NCBI RefSeq assembly: GCF_040500525.1
Contig: NZ_CP159405.1
Location: 1 to 64,000, forward strand
Origin: Azospirillum formosense
GTDB lineage: Bacteria; Pseudomonadota; Alphaproteobacteria; Azospirillales; Azospirillaceae
Length of the DNA: 64,000 bases
Direction: 5' to 3'
Position numbers and translations under genes: made by a program. The notes under the pieces are model-generated. The model saw only the letters and a program-made list of their open reading frames with translations, was not told where the DNA came from and did not search any database. Positions 56,043 to 64,000 of the stretch are shown here, one piece after another. Position 1 is the stretch's first letter. Each line of letters begins with the position of its first letter.

Positions 56043-56819
56043 CTACCCCCGCTTCCTCCGCCCCGGCGCCCGCACGGGGTCCGGCACCGGGGCCAGCATG
56101 CCGGCGCTGACGAAGCTGCTGATCTCCGTGATGATCTCGTCCGGGTCGCCGGGGTTGCAGATGCCCGGCGCCAATTCCTCCAGCCGGTGGGTGTCGGAGA
56201 AGGCGTAGAGATAGGCGCCGATCATCAGCGTCATCCGCCAGTAGACGTCGCGCTCCGACAGATGCGGCAGCGCCTCCTTCAGCGCGGCGGCGAAGATGCG
56301 GGTCGAGGCGTCGTAGGCCTCGTTGCGCAGCCTGTAGGAAATCTCAGGCGGCTCGGTGTGCAGCCGGGCCTGGAGCCGCATGAAGGTGCGGCCCCCCTCC
56401 GTCTCGCGCATGGCGAGCGCCGGCATCAGGAAGGCGTAGACGATGTCGCGCACCGCCGGCGGCGCGGACCCGCGGCGCAGCGCCTCCAGCCGCTCCATGC
56501 GCTCGTCGGCGATCTTCCGGCCGCGGCGCAGGAAGACCTCCTCGAACAGCCCGTGCTTGGACCCGAAGTAATAGCTGATGAGGGCCTGGGTCACCTCGGC
56601 CCGGTCGGCGACGTTGCGCAGGCTGGTGCCGGCGTAGCCGAGGTTGGCGAACTCCAGCTCCGCCGCGTCCAGGATCTGATCGCGGACGTTGCTGGTGCCC
56701 TCCGGACGGCCCGGGCCGGCGCGGCGGCCGCGCGGGGGGCGGCCCCGCGCGGCGCCGCTCTCCGGCACGGTGTCGGCAACGGGCGCGCTGTCCTGGACTT
56801 TGCTCATCGGTCGGCTCAT
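56043..56819 (-). CDS. TetR-family regulator
   Basis: The 258-residue protein has a long basic, Pro/Arg-rich N-terminus (GRPPRGRRAGPGRPEG). A TetR helix-turn-helix follows (RDQILDAAELEFANLGYAGT, TQALISYYFGSKHGLFEEVF, residues about 45-95), then an all-helical effector domain. It lies downstream of the nic genes on the same strand, so it may control them. In Pseudomonas the nic genes are controlled by a MarR-type protein, so this would be a replacement. GGGAGTGAG precedes the ATG. Confidence 0.85.
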   Translation of the reverse strand: MSRPMSKVQDSAPVADTVPESGAARGRPPRGRRAGPGRPEGTSNVRDQILDAAELEFANLGYAGTSLRNVADRAEVTQALISYYFGSKHGLFEEVFLRRGRKIADERMERLEALRRGSAPPAVRDIVYAFLMPALAMRETEGGRTFMRLQARLHTEPPEISYRLRNEAYDASTRIFAAALKEALPHLSERDVYWRMTLMIGAYLYAFSDTHRLEELAPGICNPGDPDEIITEISSFVSAGMLAPVPDPVRAPGRRKRG

Positions 56820-56898
56820 CTCACTCCCGGCGGCACTCTTCGGATGGAAAGTCTAACATGGTGCAACGCCCGATCCTCCTTTCAACCCCGACCGCGTC

Positions 56899-57513
56899 TC
56901 ACAGGGCGAGAATGCGGTCCGCCGGAACCACGTCGCCGTATTTCTGGCCGATGTCGAACAAGTTGGCCTCGTGCGGCGCCAGGGCGCGGTCGCCGACGCA
57001 ATCGGCCATGACGACCGGGCGGAAGCCGTGGCACATGGCGTCCACCACGCTGGCCCGCACGCAGCCGCTCGTCGTCGCTCCGGCGATCAAAAGAGTCTCG
57101 ACGCCGCGCTGTGTCAACCACGGCGCCAGCCCGGTCCCGAAAAAGGCCGAGGGAACCGTCTTGCGCACCACCAGCTCCCCCGCCACCGGAGTCAGCTCCG
57201 GCACGATGGCGCTGATGGCGGCGTGCTCCGTCAGGGTCTGCATGCCCGGCACCTTGATGGAGAAGACGTTCCCGTCCGACCCGTCGTCGGCGTAGACGAT
57301 CCGGCTGTGGGCGACGAACCAGCCGCGCTGCCGGGCCTTTTCCAGCACCTGCGCGGTGCGGGCGATGGCCGGCGCGATGTTGCCGCCGCCGAACACCGCC
57401 GGATCGGCGAAGCCGTTGACGAAATCGACGATCAGCAGACCGATCTGGCCCTGGATGCCCAGCGACCGGCCGAAGCCCTGCCGCTCGTAGACGGCCTGTT
57501 CCGAAACACTCAT
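56899..57513 (-). CDS. nicF: Maleamate amidohydrolase (NicF)
   Basis: The 204-residue cysteine hydrolase of the isochorismatase superfamily has the catalytic triad Asp30 (IVDFVNGF), Lys118 (VRKTVPSAF) and Cys151 (TTSGCVRAS). NicF hydrolyses maleamate to maleate and ammonia, the fourth step from 6-hydroxynicotinate. The isochorismatase fold alone is not specific; the call rests on nicX, nicD and nicE in the same run. It overlaps nicX by four bases. Confidence 0.87.
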   Translation of the reverse strand: MSVSEQAVYERQGFGRSLGIQGQIGLLIVDFVNGFADPAVFGGGNIAPAIARTAQVLEKARQRGWFVAHSRIVYADDGSDGNVFSIKVPGMQTLTEHAAISAIVPELTPVAGELVVRKTVPSAFFGTGLAPWLTQRGVETLLIAGATTSGCVRASVVDAMCHGFRPVVMADCVGDRALAPHEANLFDIGQKYGDVVPADRILAL

Positions 57514-58556
57514 GCCAGCTCCTTTCCGGCGAGCAGCTTGCCCTCGCGGACGACGTCGCGCCCGTCCAGGCTGACGGTGCAGTTCCGCATGGGGATGTCG
57601 ATGTGGCAGGCGGTGGTGCGCGACCCGCCCGCTTCGTTGTTGGGGCCGAGCGAGAAGAGGAAGTTGCCGGCGAAGGCCCGCGCGTCCATGCCCAGCGTCT
57701 GTTCCCGGTCGTAGAGGCCGAGCGTCGACCAGCGCGCCCGCGTTTGCGTGCCCCAGCCGATGTGGGAGATGGCGTAGGCCTCCGGGTCGGCGAAGGCGTC
57801 CATGTAATCGTTCAGCAGGTCGGCGTCCAAACCGCCGGTGATGGCGGTGACGTAGCCCTTCTCCACCGTCATCTCGATCTGCGAGGTCAGGTAGGACTTC
57901 ATCGGCAGGAGGATGTCGCCCTTGTCGAGCACGATCCGCCCGCTCGCCTGCCCTTCGTTGGGGAAGGTGAAGCCGAAGCCGCTCGGCCAGTGGTCCCAGC
58001 GCCCCGGCTCGTCGACGAAGCCGTATTCCTGCACCGTCGGAAACTCGCCGATGGGCAGGCGCAGGTCAGTGCCGGCGCGCGAGGTGACGTGCATCTCCTT
58101 CGCCGCCTTCAGCAGCGCCGTGGCCTCGCCCACGGTCGCCTTGTCCTCCAAGCTGGGCAGCAGGCGGACCAGAACCTCCGGCGGCTCGACGGCAAGGAGA
58201 ATTTTCGTGCCGCTCTCCAGGATCTCCATCTGCTCCGGCGAGAAGAGGAGGGTCATCAGGTCCAGCACCAGATCGCTTTCCTTCAGCGCGGCCATGGCGG
58301 CGCGGTTCCCGGTCAGCGGGGTGGTGCCGAGATAGGCGAGGCTGTCGCGGCTGTGGGCGTGCTCCGCGTTGACCGGCGGCAGGTCCAGCCGGTTGACCCG
58401 CGCCCCCAGGGTGGAGGCGGCGATCAGGGCGGTGCGCAGGGTCTGCGGGTGGGTGCCGTCGCTGGTCAGGACGGTGACCACCTCCTGCGGCTTCAGCTTC
58501 GACAGGGTCAGAACATGGGTCCAGGCGCGGACCATATCGGCGTCACTGACGGGCAT
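57510..58556 (-). CDS. nicX: 2,5-Dihydroxypyridine 5,6-dioxygenase (NicX)
   Basis: The 348-residue enzyme belongs to the M29-peptidase-like NicX family. It opens the ring of 2,5-dihydroxypyridine with oxygen to give N-formylmaleamate. The iron-site residues seen are His265 (SHIGWGTQ) and His318/Asp320 (ACHIDIPM). The numbering agrees with my recollection of Pseudomonas NicX. Length also fits. It sits between nicD and nicF with tight spacing. Confidence 0.92.
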   Translation of the reverse strand: MPVSDADMVRAWTHVLTLSKLKPQEVVTVLTSDGTHPQTLRTALIAASTLGARVNRLDLPPVNAEHAHSRDSLAYLGTTPLTGNRAAMAALKESDLVLDLMTLLFSPEQMEILESGTKILLAVEPPEVLVRLLPSLEDKATVGEATALLKAAKEMHVTSRAGTDLRLPIGEFPTVQEYGFVDEPGRWDHWPSGFGFTFPNEGQASGRIVLDKGDILLPMKSYLTSQIEMTVEKGYVTAITGGLDADLLNDYMDAFADPEAYAISHIGWGTQTRARWSTLGLYDREQTLGMDARAFAGNFLFSLGPNNEAGGSRTTACHIDIPMRNCTVSLDGRDVVREGKLLAGKELA

Positions 58557-58583
58557 GATGCGTGTCCCTTTCCGGATGGACGG

Positions 58584-59399
58584 TCAGACGGCGGTGCCGA
58601 GGAACGTGCCGAAGGCGCGGTAGAAGCCCTCTTCGTCGTCCCAGGGGATCATGTGGCCGGCCCCCTCGACGCGGGTGACGGCCAGCTCGGGCTGGAGCCG
58701 GCGGAGCTCCGCCTCCTCCTCGGGCCGGATCACGTCGCCGCGTCCGGCGGCGATCAGCAGGGCCGGGCAGGGGATGCGCGGGAAGTCGGCGTGGATGTCG
58801 TCGGTCTGGAAATCGTTGAAGGCGGTGACGATGGCCCGCTCGTCGCAGGTGTGCAGCCATTCGGCGCGCAGGCGGAGCTGGTCCTCCGTCCAGGTCGGGC
58901 AGAAGGGCCGCATCGCCTCCAGGTCGGCGCCCTCGCGCATCAGGCGGATGGAATCCACGTACCAGGGAAGCTGCGCGGGGTAGGGACGGCGGCCCGGCCC
59001 GGAGACCGGCGGATCGACCATGACCAGCCGCGCCGGGGCGGCGCCGTGGCGGCTGACCGCGCGCAGGCCGATGCGCGCGCCCATGGAGTGACCGACCAGC
59101 GCGTAGTCGCGCAGACCCAGCGCCGCGGCAAAGGCCGTCACGTCGGCGGACATGGCGTCCAGCCCGTAGTCGAGCGCGTCCGACGCCTCCGACAGGCCGC
59201 GCCCCCGCACGTCGAGCACGTAGGTGTCGAAGTTGCGCCCGAAGCGCTCCGCCACGAAGCCCCAGGTGACGGCGGGGCTGGTGATGCCCGGAACGATCAC
59301 CACGGGGCGGGTTTTTCCCTCGCCGCCGTAGCGCAGGTAATGCTGGCGGATGCCGTTGGCGCGGACGTTCGCGCCGTAGCGGTAGGTGCTGCTGGTCAT
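58584..59399 (-). CDS. nicD: N-formylmaleamate deformylase (NicD)
   Basis: The 271-residue alpha/beta hydrolase has the nucleophile Ser105 in VGHSMGAR, an acid loop AAGRGDVIRPEEE and the catalytic His in VEGAGHMIPW. NicD splits N-formylmaleamate to formate and maleamate. The fold is common, but its place between nicX and nicE makes the role clear. It starts 14 bases after nicE. Confidence 0.88.
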   Translation of the reverse strand: MTSSTYRYGANVRANGIRQHYLRYGGEGKTRPVVIVPGITSPAVTWGFVAERFGRNFDTYVLDVRGRGLSEASDALDYGLDAMSADVTAFAAALGLRDYALVGHSMGARIGLRAVSRHGAAPARLVMVDPPVSGPGRRPYPAQLPWYVDSIRLMREGADLEAMRPFCPTWTEDQLRLRAEWLHTCDERAIVTAFNDFQTDDIHADFPRIPCPALLIAAGRGDVIRPEEEAELRRLQPELAVTRVEGAGHMIPWDDEEGFYRAFGTFLGTAV

Positions 59400-59413
59400 G
59401 GCATAACCCCCGC

Positions 59414-60169
59414 TCAGTAAGCGCCGGAGAGCAGAGCGCCGGCCCCCGGAACGCGCGCCGGCAGGCCCAGCGCCTTCAGCTTGGCGTAGGTGGTGGCGAC
59501 GGCGGCGCTCAGCACCGGCTTGCCGGTCATCGCCTCGACCTGCGCGATGGCGGGCAGCGACGGCATCTGGACGCAGGCCGACAGGACCACGGCGTCCACC
59601 CCGGCGGTGTCCATGCCCGCGACGATCGCCGGCAGGCGGGACGGGTCGTGGCGCCCGACCTCCAGATTGTCGGGGATCTCCAGAGCGCGCCAATCGGCGA
59701 CCTGCACGCCCTCATGCTCGATGTAATCGACGACCAACTGAGCCAGCGGCTTCATGTAGGGAGCGACCAGCGCGATGCGCTTGGCTCCCAGAACATGCAG
59801 CCCGTCGACGAGCGCGCCCGCGCTGGTGATGACCGGGGCGGCCCCGCCATTCTCCACGGTGCGCCCGTGCAGCCGCTCCTGCGAGACGCGGTGGTAGCCC
59901 TTGCCCATGCTCATGATGGCGACGAGACAGGCGTAGCCCAGCACGTCGACGCGGGCGTCCGACAGCTCCAGCGCGCAGCGGTCGGACTCGGCGTCCATGG
60001 CGGCGAGCTCCTCCTTCTTCACCGTCTTCATGCGCATGCGGCTGGAATGGAAGGTGAAGCGGGTGCCGTGCGCCAGCGCGTGGGCGGTCAGCATCGCCGG
60101 GATTTCCGTCTCCATGGTCGTGTTGGAGCTGGGGACGATCTGGCCGATGCGATAGGTCTTGTTGGTCAT
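59414..60169 (-). CDS. nicE: Maleate isomerase (NicE)
   Basis: The 251-residue Asp/Glu-racemase-fold enzyme has two catalytic cysteines, Cys81 (GYACLVAIMSMG) and Cys199 (SACVQMPS), and the family opening IGQIVPSSNTTMETEIP. It converts maleate to fumarate, the last step of the nicotinate route into the TCA cycle. A repeat element separates it from nicC. Confidence 0.92.
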   Translation of the reverse strand: MTNKTYRIGQIVPSSNTTMETEIPAMLTAHALAHGTRFTFHSSRMRMKTVKKEELAAMDAESDRCALELSDARVDVLGYACLVAIMSMGKGYHRVSQERLHGRTVENGGAAPVITSAGALVDGLHVLGAKRIALVAPYMKPLAQLVVDYIEHEGVQVADWRALEIPDNLEVGRHDPSRLPAIVAGMDTAGVDAVVLSACVQMPSLPAIAQVEAMTGKPVLSAAVATTYAKLKALGLPARVPGAGALLSGAY

Positions 60170-60199
60170 GGTCGGTCCTTGAGGAAGTCTTCTTGCGGC

Positions 60200-60303
60200 T
60201 GGCCCCCACCCCGGCCCTCCCCCGCTCTCGCGGGAGAGGGTGCCTTCTGCGAAGCGGCGGCAGTTCCCTCCACCTCGCAGAGGGGGAGGGTTAGGGAGGG
60301 GGC
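60200..60303. repeat. GC-rich intergenic hairpin repeat, copy 3
   Basis: CCCTCCCCCG...GGGAGAGGG (60215-60240) and CCCTCCACCTC...GGGGGAGGG form two facing hairpins with outer GGCCCCC/GGGGGC pairing. Unlike the other copies it lies between co-directional genes (nicC and nicE). Confidence 0.7.
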
Positions 60304-60304
60304 A

Positions 60305-61528
60305 TCACGCGACGAGGCGCGGCTTGTCGGAGAGGTTCGGGCGGAAGGCGCGGGCGTCGTACTGGTAGACCCAGTTGGCCTGGATGCCGGTGGCCTGCGG
60401 GTTGAACAGCCCGCGCAGCCAGTACATGAAGTCGCGCTTCGCCTGGGCCAGCGGGGAGGGCAGGTGGTAGGTCCGCCCGCGCTCCCGCGCCTCCAGCTGG
60501 ACGCGGCTGGTGCGGGGAAGCCGCTCCGCCTCGTAGTCGCGCAGCGCCGAGGCCACGTCGCTGCCGTGCCCCTTCAGGGACTCGGCCAGCACATGGGCGT
60601 CCTCGATCGCCATGGCGGCCCCCTGCGAGAGGAAGGGCAGCATGGGGTGCGCGGCGTCGCCCATCAGCGTGATGCGGCCCTTCGACCAGCTTGTCATCGG
60701 GTCGCGGTCGAACAGGCCCCATTTGTAGACCTGGTCCACCTTGCTGAAGAGAGTCTCGACGTTGCGGTGCCAGCCGCGGAAGGCGCCGAGCATCTCCTCC
60801 TTGCTGCTGGGGGCGTTCCAGGACTCCTCGACCCACTCCTTGGTCTCGGCGACGGCCACGATGTTCACGGCGTTGCCGCCGCGCACGTAGTAGGTCACGA
60901 CGTGGCTGTGCGGCCCGAACCAGAAGGAGGCGTCGGGGCTGACGTAGTCCACCACCCCGCCGGTCGGCACCACGGCGCGGTAGCACATGTGGCCGGTGAA
61001 GCGCGGCGCCTCCGGCCCGAACAGGGCGGAGCGCACGACGGAGCGCACGCCGTCGGCGCCGACGATCAGGTCGGCCTCGTACTCGCTGCCGTCGCTGAAG
61101 CTGGCGACCGCCGTGCTCTTGTCCTGGCGCACGCCGGTGCAGCTCACCCCGAAATTGGCGACGCTCTCCGGGACCAGCGAGGCCAGGATGGCGTGCAGGT
61201 CGGCGCGGTGGATGTGGATGAAGGGCGCGTCGTAGAGCACCGGGCAGGTCTCGATCAGCGGCGTGCGGAAGCTCTCCCGCCCGCTGTGCCAGTTGCGCCC
61301 GACCAGCGACTGCGGCAGGAAGCCGGCGGCCAGCATCTGGTCGAGCAGCCCCAGCGACTTGATGACCTTCACCGCGTTCGGCGTCATCTGGATGCCGGCG
61401 CCGATCTCGCCGAAGCCCGGCGCCCGCTCGAACAGGCGGACCTCGAAGCCGCGCTGGAGCAGGCTGCCGGCCAGCGCGACGCCTCCGATGCCGCCGCCGA
61501 CGATGCCAATTCGCATGTTGGTTCGCAC
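60305..61528 (-). CDS. nicC: 6-Hydroxynicotinate 3-monooxygenase (NicC-like)
   Basis: The 407-residue FAD monooxygenase has the GxGxxG motif (IGIVGGGIGGVALAGSLL) and the second FAD motif LMGDAAHPMLPFLSQGAAMA, then IEDAHVLAE. NicC decarboxylates and hydroxylates 6-hydroxynicotinate to 2,5-dihydroxypyridine, the NicX substrate. The start is set at GTG 61528 because AGGAGG lies five bases before it; the ATG four codons on is 17 bases from that site. Salicylate-type hydroxylases are similar, so the context decides. Confidence 0.88.
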   Translation of the reverse strand: MRTNMRIGIVGGGIGGVALAGSLLQRGFEVRLFERAPGFGEIGAGIQMTPNAVKVIKSLGLLDQMLAAGFLPQSLVGRNWHSGRESFRTPLIETCPVLYDAPFIHIHRADLHAILASLVPESVANFGVSCTGVRQDKSTAVASFSDGSEYEADLIVGADGVRSVVRSALFGPEAPRFTGHMCYRAVVPTGGVVDYVSPDASFWFGPHSHVVTYYVRGGNAVNIVAVAETKEWVEESWNAPSSKEEMLGAFRGWHRNVETLFSKVDQVYKWGLFDRDPMTSWSKGRITLMGDAAHPMLPFLSQGAAMAIEDAHVLAESLKGHGSDVASALRDYEAERLPRTSRVQLEARERGRTYHLPSPLAQAKRDFMYWLRGLFNPQATGIQANWVYQYDARAFRPNLSDKPRLVA

Positions 61529-61615
61529 TCTTGCCTCCTGAAGGACGGCGACCGAGAATTGTTCGGTCGTTCGTTTAATTATTCGTGACACGGCCTTTCG
61601 CCGTCGCTGTGGCCC

Positions 61616-62380
61616 TCAGCCGCCCAGATAGGCGCGCAGCAGGTCGGGGTCGCCGCGCAGCTCCGCCGAGGGGCGGCTGGCGGTGATGCGGCCCGTCTTG
61701 ACCACATAGGCCCGGCTGGCGACGCCCAGCGCGTTGTGGATGTTCTGCTCGACCAGCAGGACGGTCACGCCGTGGGCGTTGACGGAGCGCACCACGTCGA
61801 ACACCTCGTCGGCCATCTTCGGGCTGAGGCCGAGGCTGGGCTCGTCCAGCATCAGCAGCCGCGGCTCCGACATCAGCGCGCGGGCGATGGCGAGCATCTG
61901 CTGTTCGCCGCCGCTGAGCGTGCCGGCCATCTGGCGCGACCGCTCGCGCAGCCGGGGGAAGCGGTGGAAGGCCATGCCGATGCGCCGCTGCACCTCCTCG
62001 CGCGAGCGGCAGAGATAGGCGCCGAGCGCGATGTTCTCCTGCACCGTCATGTTCGGCCAGACGTGCCGTTCCTCCGGGCAGTGGGCGATGCCGGCGGCGA
62101 CGATGCGGTCGGCGGGCAGGTTCGCGATGGACTTGCCGTTCCAGGTGATGGTGCCGGAGCGCGCCTTCAGCAGGCCGGAAATGGCGCGCAGGATGGTGCT
62201 CTTGCCCGCACCGTTGGCGCCGATCAGGGCCACCGTCTCGCCGGCCCGCACGTCCAGCGACACGCCGTGCAGTGCCGCGGTGGAGCCGTAGGCGACGTGC
62301 AAGCCCTCGACGGCGAGGACCGGCGCGTCGGCCGCCTGCGCAATGGCGGAAGGCGAGGGGGATTCGGAGAGCAGCGTCAT
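61616..62380 (-). CDS. ABC transporter ATP-binding protein (LivF-like)
   Basis: The 254-residue ATPase has Walker A GANGAGKST, signature LSGGEQQMLAIARAL and Walker B LLMLDEPSLGLSP. It overlaps the LivG-like gene by four bases and lies 87 bases upstream of nicC on the same strand. The importer probably takes up nicotinate, hydroxynicotinate or another aromatic acid. Confidence 0.9.
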   Translation of the reverse strand: MTLLSESPSPSAIAQAADAPVLAVEGLHVAYGSTAALHGVSLDVRAGETVALIGANGAGKSTILRAISGLLKARSGTITWNGKSIANLPADRIVAAGIAHCPEERHVWPNMTVQENIALGAYLCRSREEVQRRIGMAFHRFPRLRERSRQMAGTLSGGEQQMLAIARALMSEPRLLMLDEPSLGLSPKMADEVFDVVRSVNAHGVTVLLVEQNIHNALGVASRAYVVKTGRITASRPSAELRGDPDLLRAYLGG

Positions 62381-63177
62381 GCGGCGGCCTTTCCGAGATA
62401 GGCTTCGGCGACCTGCCGGTTTTCAATGATCTCGGCCGGCCGGCCCTCGGCCAGCTTGCGGCCGAAGTTGAGGACGACGATCCGGTCGGACACCGACATG
62501 ACCAGATCCATGTTGTGCTCCACGATCAGCAGCGCGTCGATGCTGCGCCCGATCAGCGTCTTCAGAACGGCGCCGAAGGTCCCGGCCTCGTGGCTGTTCA
62601 GCCCGGCGGCGGGTTCGTCGAGCATCAGCAGGCTGGGCTTGGCGGCCAGCGCCACCGCGACCTCCAGCAGGCGCAGTTCGCCGCAGGACAGCAGATGCGC
62701 CGGGGCGTTCATGCGCTGGGCGAGGCCCATGGTCTCGACGATGGCCGCGGCGCTCTCCCGCGCCTCGCGCTCGGCGCGGCGCACCGCCTCGCCGGGGAAG
62801 AAGGTGGCGAGGAGGGATTGCCGGCTCGCCATGTAATGGCCGGTCAGCACATTCTCGAAGACCGTCAGCCGCTTCATGACGTTGGTCTTCTGGAAGCTGC
62901 GCACGAGGCCGAGCCGGGCGATGGCGTGGGGCTTGCGGTTGGTGATGTCCTGCCCCTTGAAGCGGACCCGCCCATTGCTCGGCGCGTAGAAGCCGGTCAG
63001 CATGTTGAAGCAGGTCGTCTTGCCGGCGCCGTTGGGGCCGATCAGGCCGACGATCTCGCCGGGCTCGATGTGGAAGCTGAAGTCCTTCACCGCCGTGATG
63101 CCGCCGAAGGTCATGGTCAGGTCGTCGGCGCGCAGCAGCGGCTGCCGGTTGATGGTCGGCTCGGTTGTCGCCGTCAT
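62377..63177 (-). CDS. ABC transporter ATP-binding protein (LivG-like)
   Basis: The 266-residue ATPase has Walker A GPNGAGKTT, a LivG-type signature LSCGELRLLEVAVAL (Cys in place of the usual Tyr or Gly) and Walker B LLMLDEPAAGLN. It overlaps both neighbours by four bases. Confidence 0.9.
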   Translation of the reverse strand: MTATTEPTINRQPLLRADDLTMTFGGITAVKDFSFHIEPGEIVGLIGPNGAGKTTCFNMLTGFYAPSNGRVRFKGQDITNRKPHAIARLGLVRSFQKTNVMKRLTVFENVLTGHYMASRQSLLATFFPGEAVRRAEREARESAAAIVETMGLAQRMNAPAHLLSCGELRLLEVAVALAAKPSLLMLDEPAAGLNSHEAGTFGAVLKTLIGRSIDALLIVEHNMDLVMSVSDRIVVLNFGRKLAEGRPAEIIENRQVAEAYLGKAAA

Positions 63178-64000
63178 ACGGTGCGCTCCTTCGCGGCGTT
63201 GAGGGTCGGCTTGGCGGCCTGCTGCTCGCGGCGCAGGGCGATGAAGCCCATCAGGCCGTTGGGCAGGAACAGGACGATGGCCATGACGATCAGCCCGAAC
63301 AGGGTGAGGCGGAGTTCCTGCACCTCGCGCAGATATTCCTCCAGCACGGTCACGATCACCGCGCCGGCCAGGGGGCCGATCAGCGTGCCCTTGCCGCCCA
63401 GAAGAACCATGATGATCATCGTCGCCATGAAGGCGAAGCGGAACACCTCCGGCCCGACGAAGGAGATGTAGTGGGCGTAGAAGCCACCGGCCAAGCCGGC
63501 CAGGAAGGCGCCCAGCACGAAGGCCTGCATGGCCGTGCCGAAGGGATCGACGCCGATGGACTGCGCGACGTAGCGGTTCTCGCGCACCGCCACCGCCGCC
63601 CGGCCGGCGTTCGAATAGACGAAGCGGTAGGAGAGGTAGAGCGCCACCGCGGCGATGCCCAGCACGATCAGGAAGAAGCCCGCCTTGTCGGTGACGGCCA
63701 CGTCCCCGAAAAGGGTCTGGCCGACGCCCGCCAGACCCATCGGGCCGTTGGTCACCGCGATCCAGTTGTTGGCGACGATGCGCAGCACCTCGGCGAAGGA
63801 CAGGGTGACGATCACGAAATAGGGGCCTTGCAGGCGCAGCGTGATCGCCCCGATGGCGAAGCCGAAGACGGCGGAGACCAGCCCGGCCAGAGGGATCGTC
63901 ACCCACATCGGCATCCCGGCCTGGGTGGACAGCAGCGCCGCCGTGTAGGCCCCGGTGCCGAGGAAGGCGGTGTGGCCCAGCGAGAACTCGCCGACATAGC
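63174..64000 (-). CDS. Branched-chain-type ABC permease (LivM-like), partial
   Basis: The open frame continues past the window edge. The first visible residues are YVGEFSLGHTAFLGTGAYTA, the LivM core, so the N-terminal helices and start lie beyond base 64000. About 275 residues are present. A LivH-like permease and a binding-protein gene are expected next. Confidence 0.9.
   Translation of the reverse strand, partial: YVGEFSLGHTAFLGTGAYTAALLSTQAGMPMWVTIPLAGLVSAVFGFAIGAITLRLQGPYFVIVTLSFAEVLRIVANNWIAVTNGPMGLAGVGQTLFGDVAVTDKAGFFLIVLGIAAVALYLSYRFVYSNAGRAAVAVRENRYVAQSIGVDPFGTAMQAFVLGAFLAGLAGGFYAHYISFVGPEVFRFAFMATMIIMVLLGGKGTLIGPLAGAVIVTVLEEYLREVQELRLTLFGLIVMAIVLFLPNGLMGFIALRREQQAAKPTLNAAKERTV

Overview
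The window is very GC-rich (roughly 70% by eye) and almost fully coding. It reads as part of a secondary replicon (megaplasmid or chromid) of an Azospirillum-like alphaproteobacterium. The evidence is an alphaproteobacterial RPA-type replication initiator whose ATG is base 1, a partition operon (parA with a fused Cro/C1 domain, then parB) about 8 kb away, two palindromes after parB that look like parS, and a gene set rich in catabolic operons, LysR/IclR/TetR regulators and Liv-type or TTT transporters. No rRNA, tRNA, CRISPR array or intact insertion sequence was seen. The genus is an inference from overall character, not from a marker gene.

Layout. 1-10 kb: repA; a divergent YeiE/YeiH-like sulfite regulator and exporter pair; a stand-alone Ada metal-binding domain; a secreted four-repeat protein resembling curlin; a HAD phosphatase; a FemAB-like acyltransferase; a stretch of decayed glycosyltransferase/methyltransferase DNA; then parAB and parS. 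10-26 kb, all minus strand: what looks like a complete sulfoacetate-catabolism cluster (iclR-pta-tctCBA-sauS-sucC/D-like-soeABC-hypothetical-xsc). It covers import, CoA activation by an ADP-forming ligase, reduction to sulfoacetaldehyde, desulfonation to acetyl phosphate plus sulfite, acetyl-CoA formation, and sulfite oxidation. A second, paralogous IclR gene lies upstream.

27-38 kb: an Lrp regulator divergent from a run encoding RidA, a Cds1-type cysteine desulfhydrase, a five-gene branched-chain-type ABC importer, two different proteins of the 2-amino-thiazoline-4-carboxylate (ATC) hydrolase family, an M20 amidohydrolase and a FAD amine oxidase. I read this as uptake of a cyclic or acylated cysteine derivative, its hydrolysis to cysteine, and breakdown to pyruvate, ammonia and sulfide. 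38-49 kb: MFS and serine hydrolase genes with a divergent LysR; a TPR-glycosyltransferase gene broken by one missing base; an FkbM methyltransferase; small proteins; VanZ-like; a LuxR-type regulator facing a histidine kinase; a lipoprotein.

49-56 kb: a fructose PTS operon (fruB-fruK-fruA) with divergent LacI-type fruR and several matching operators. 56-64 kb: the lower nicotinate pathway (nicC, nicE, nicD, nicX, nicF) with a TetR regulator and a second Liv-type ABC importer that runs off the window. A GC-rich hairpin repeat occurs three times between genes (near 10.0, 56.0 and 60.25 kb). Sulfur is a recurrent theme: sulfite export and sensing, sulfonate desulfonation, sulfite oxidation and cysteine desulfuration all lie within 38 kb.
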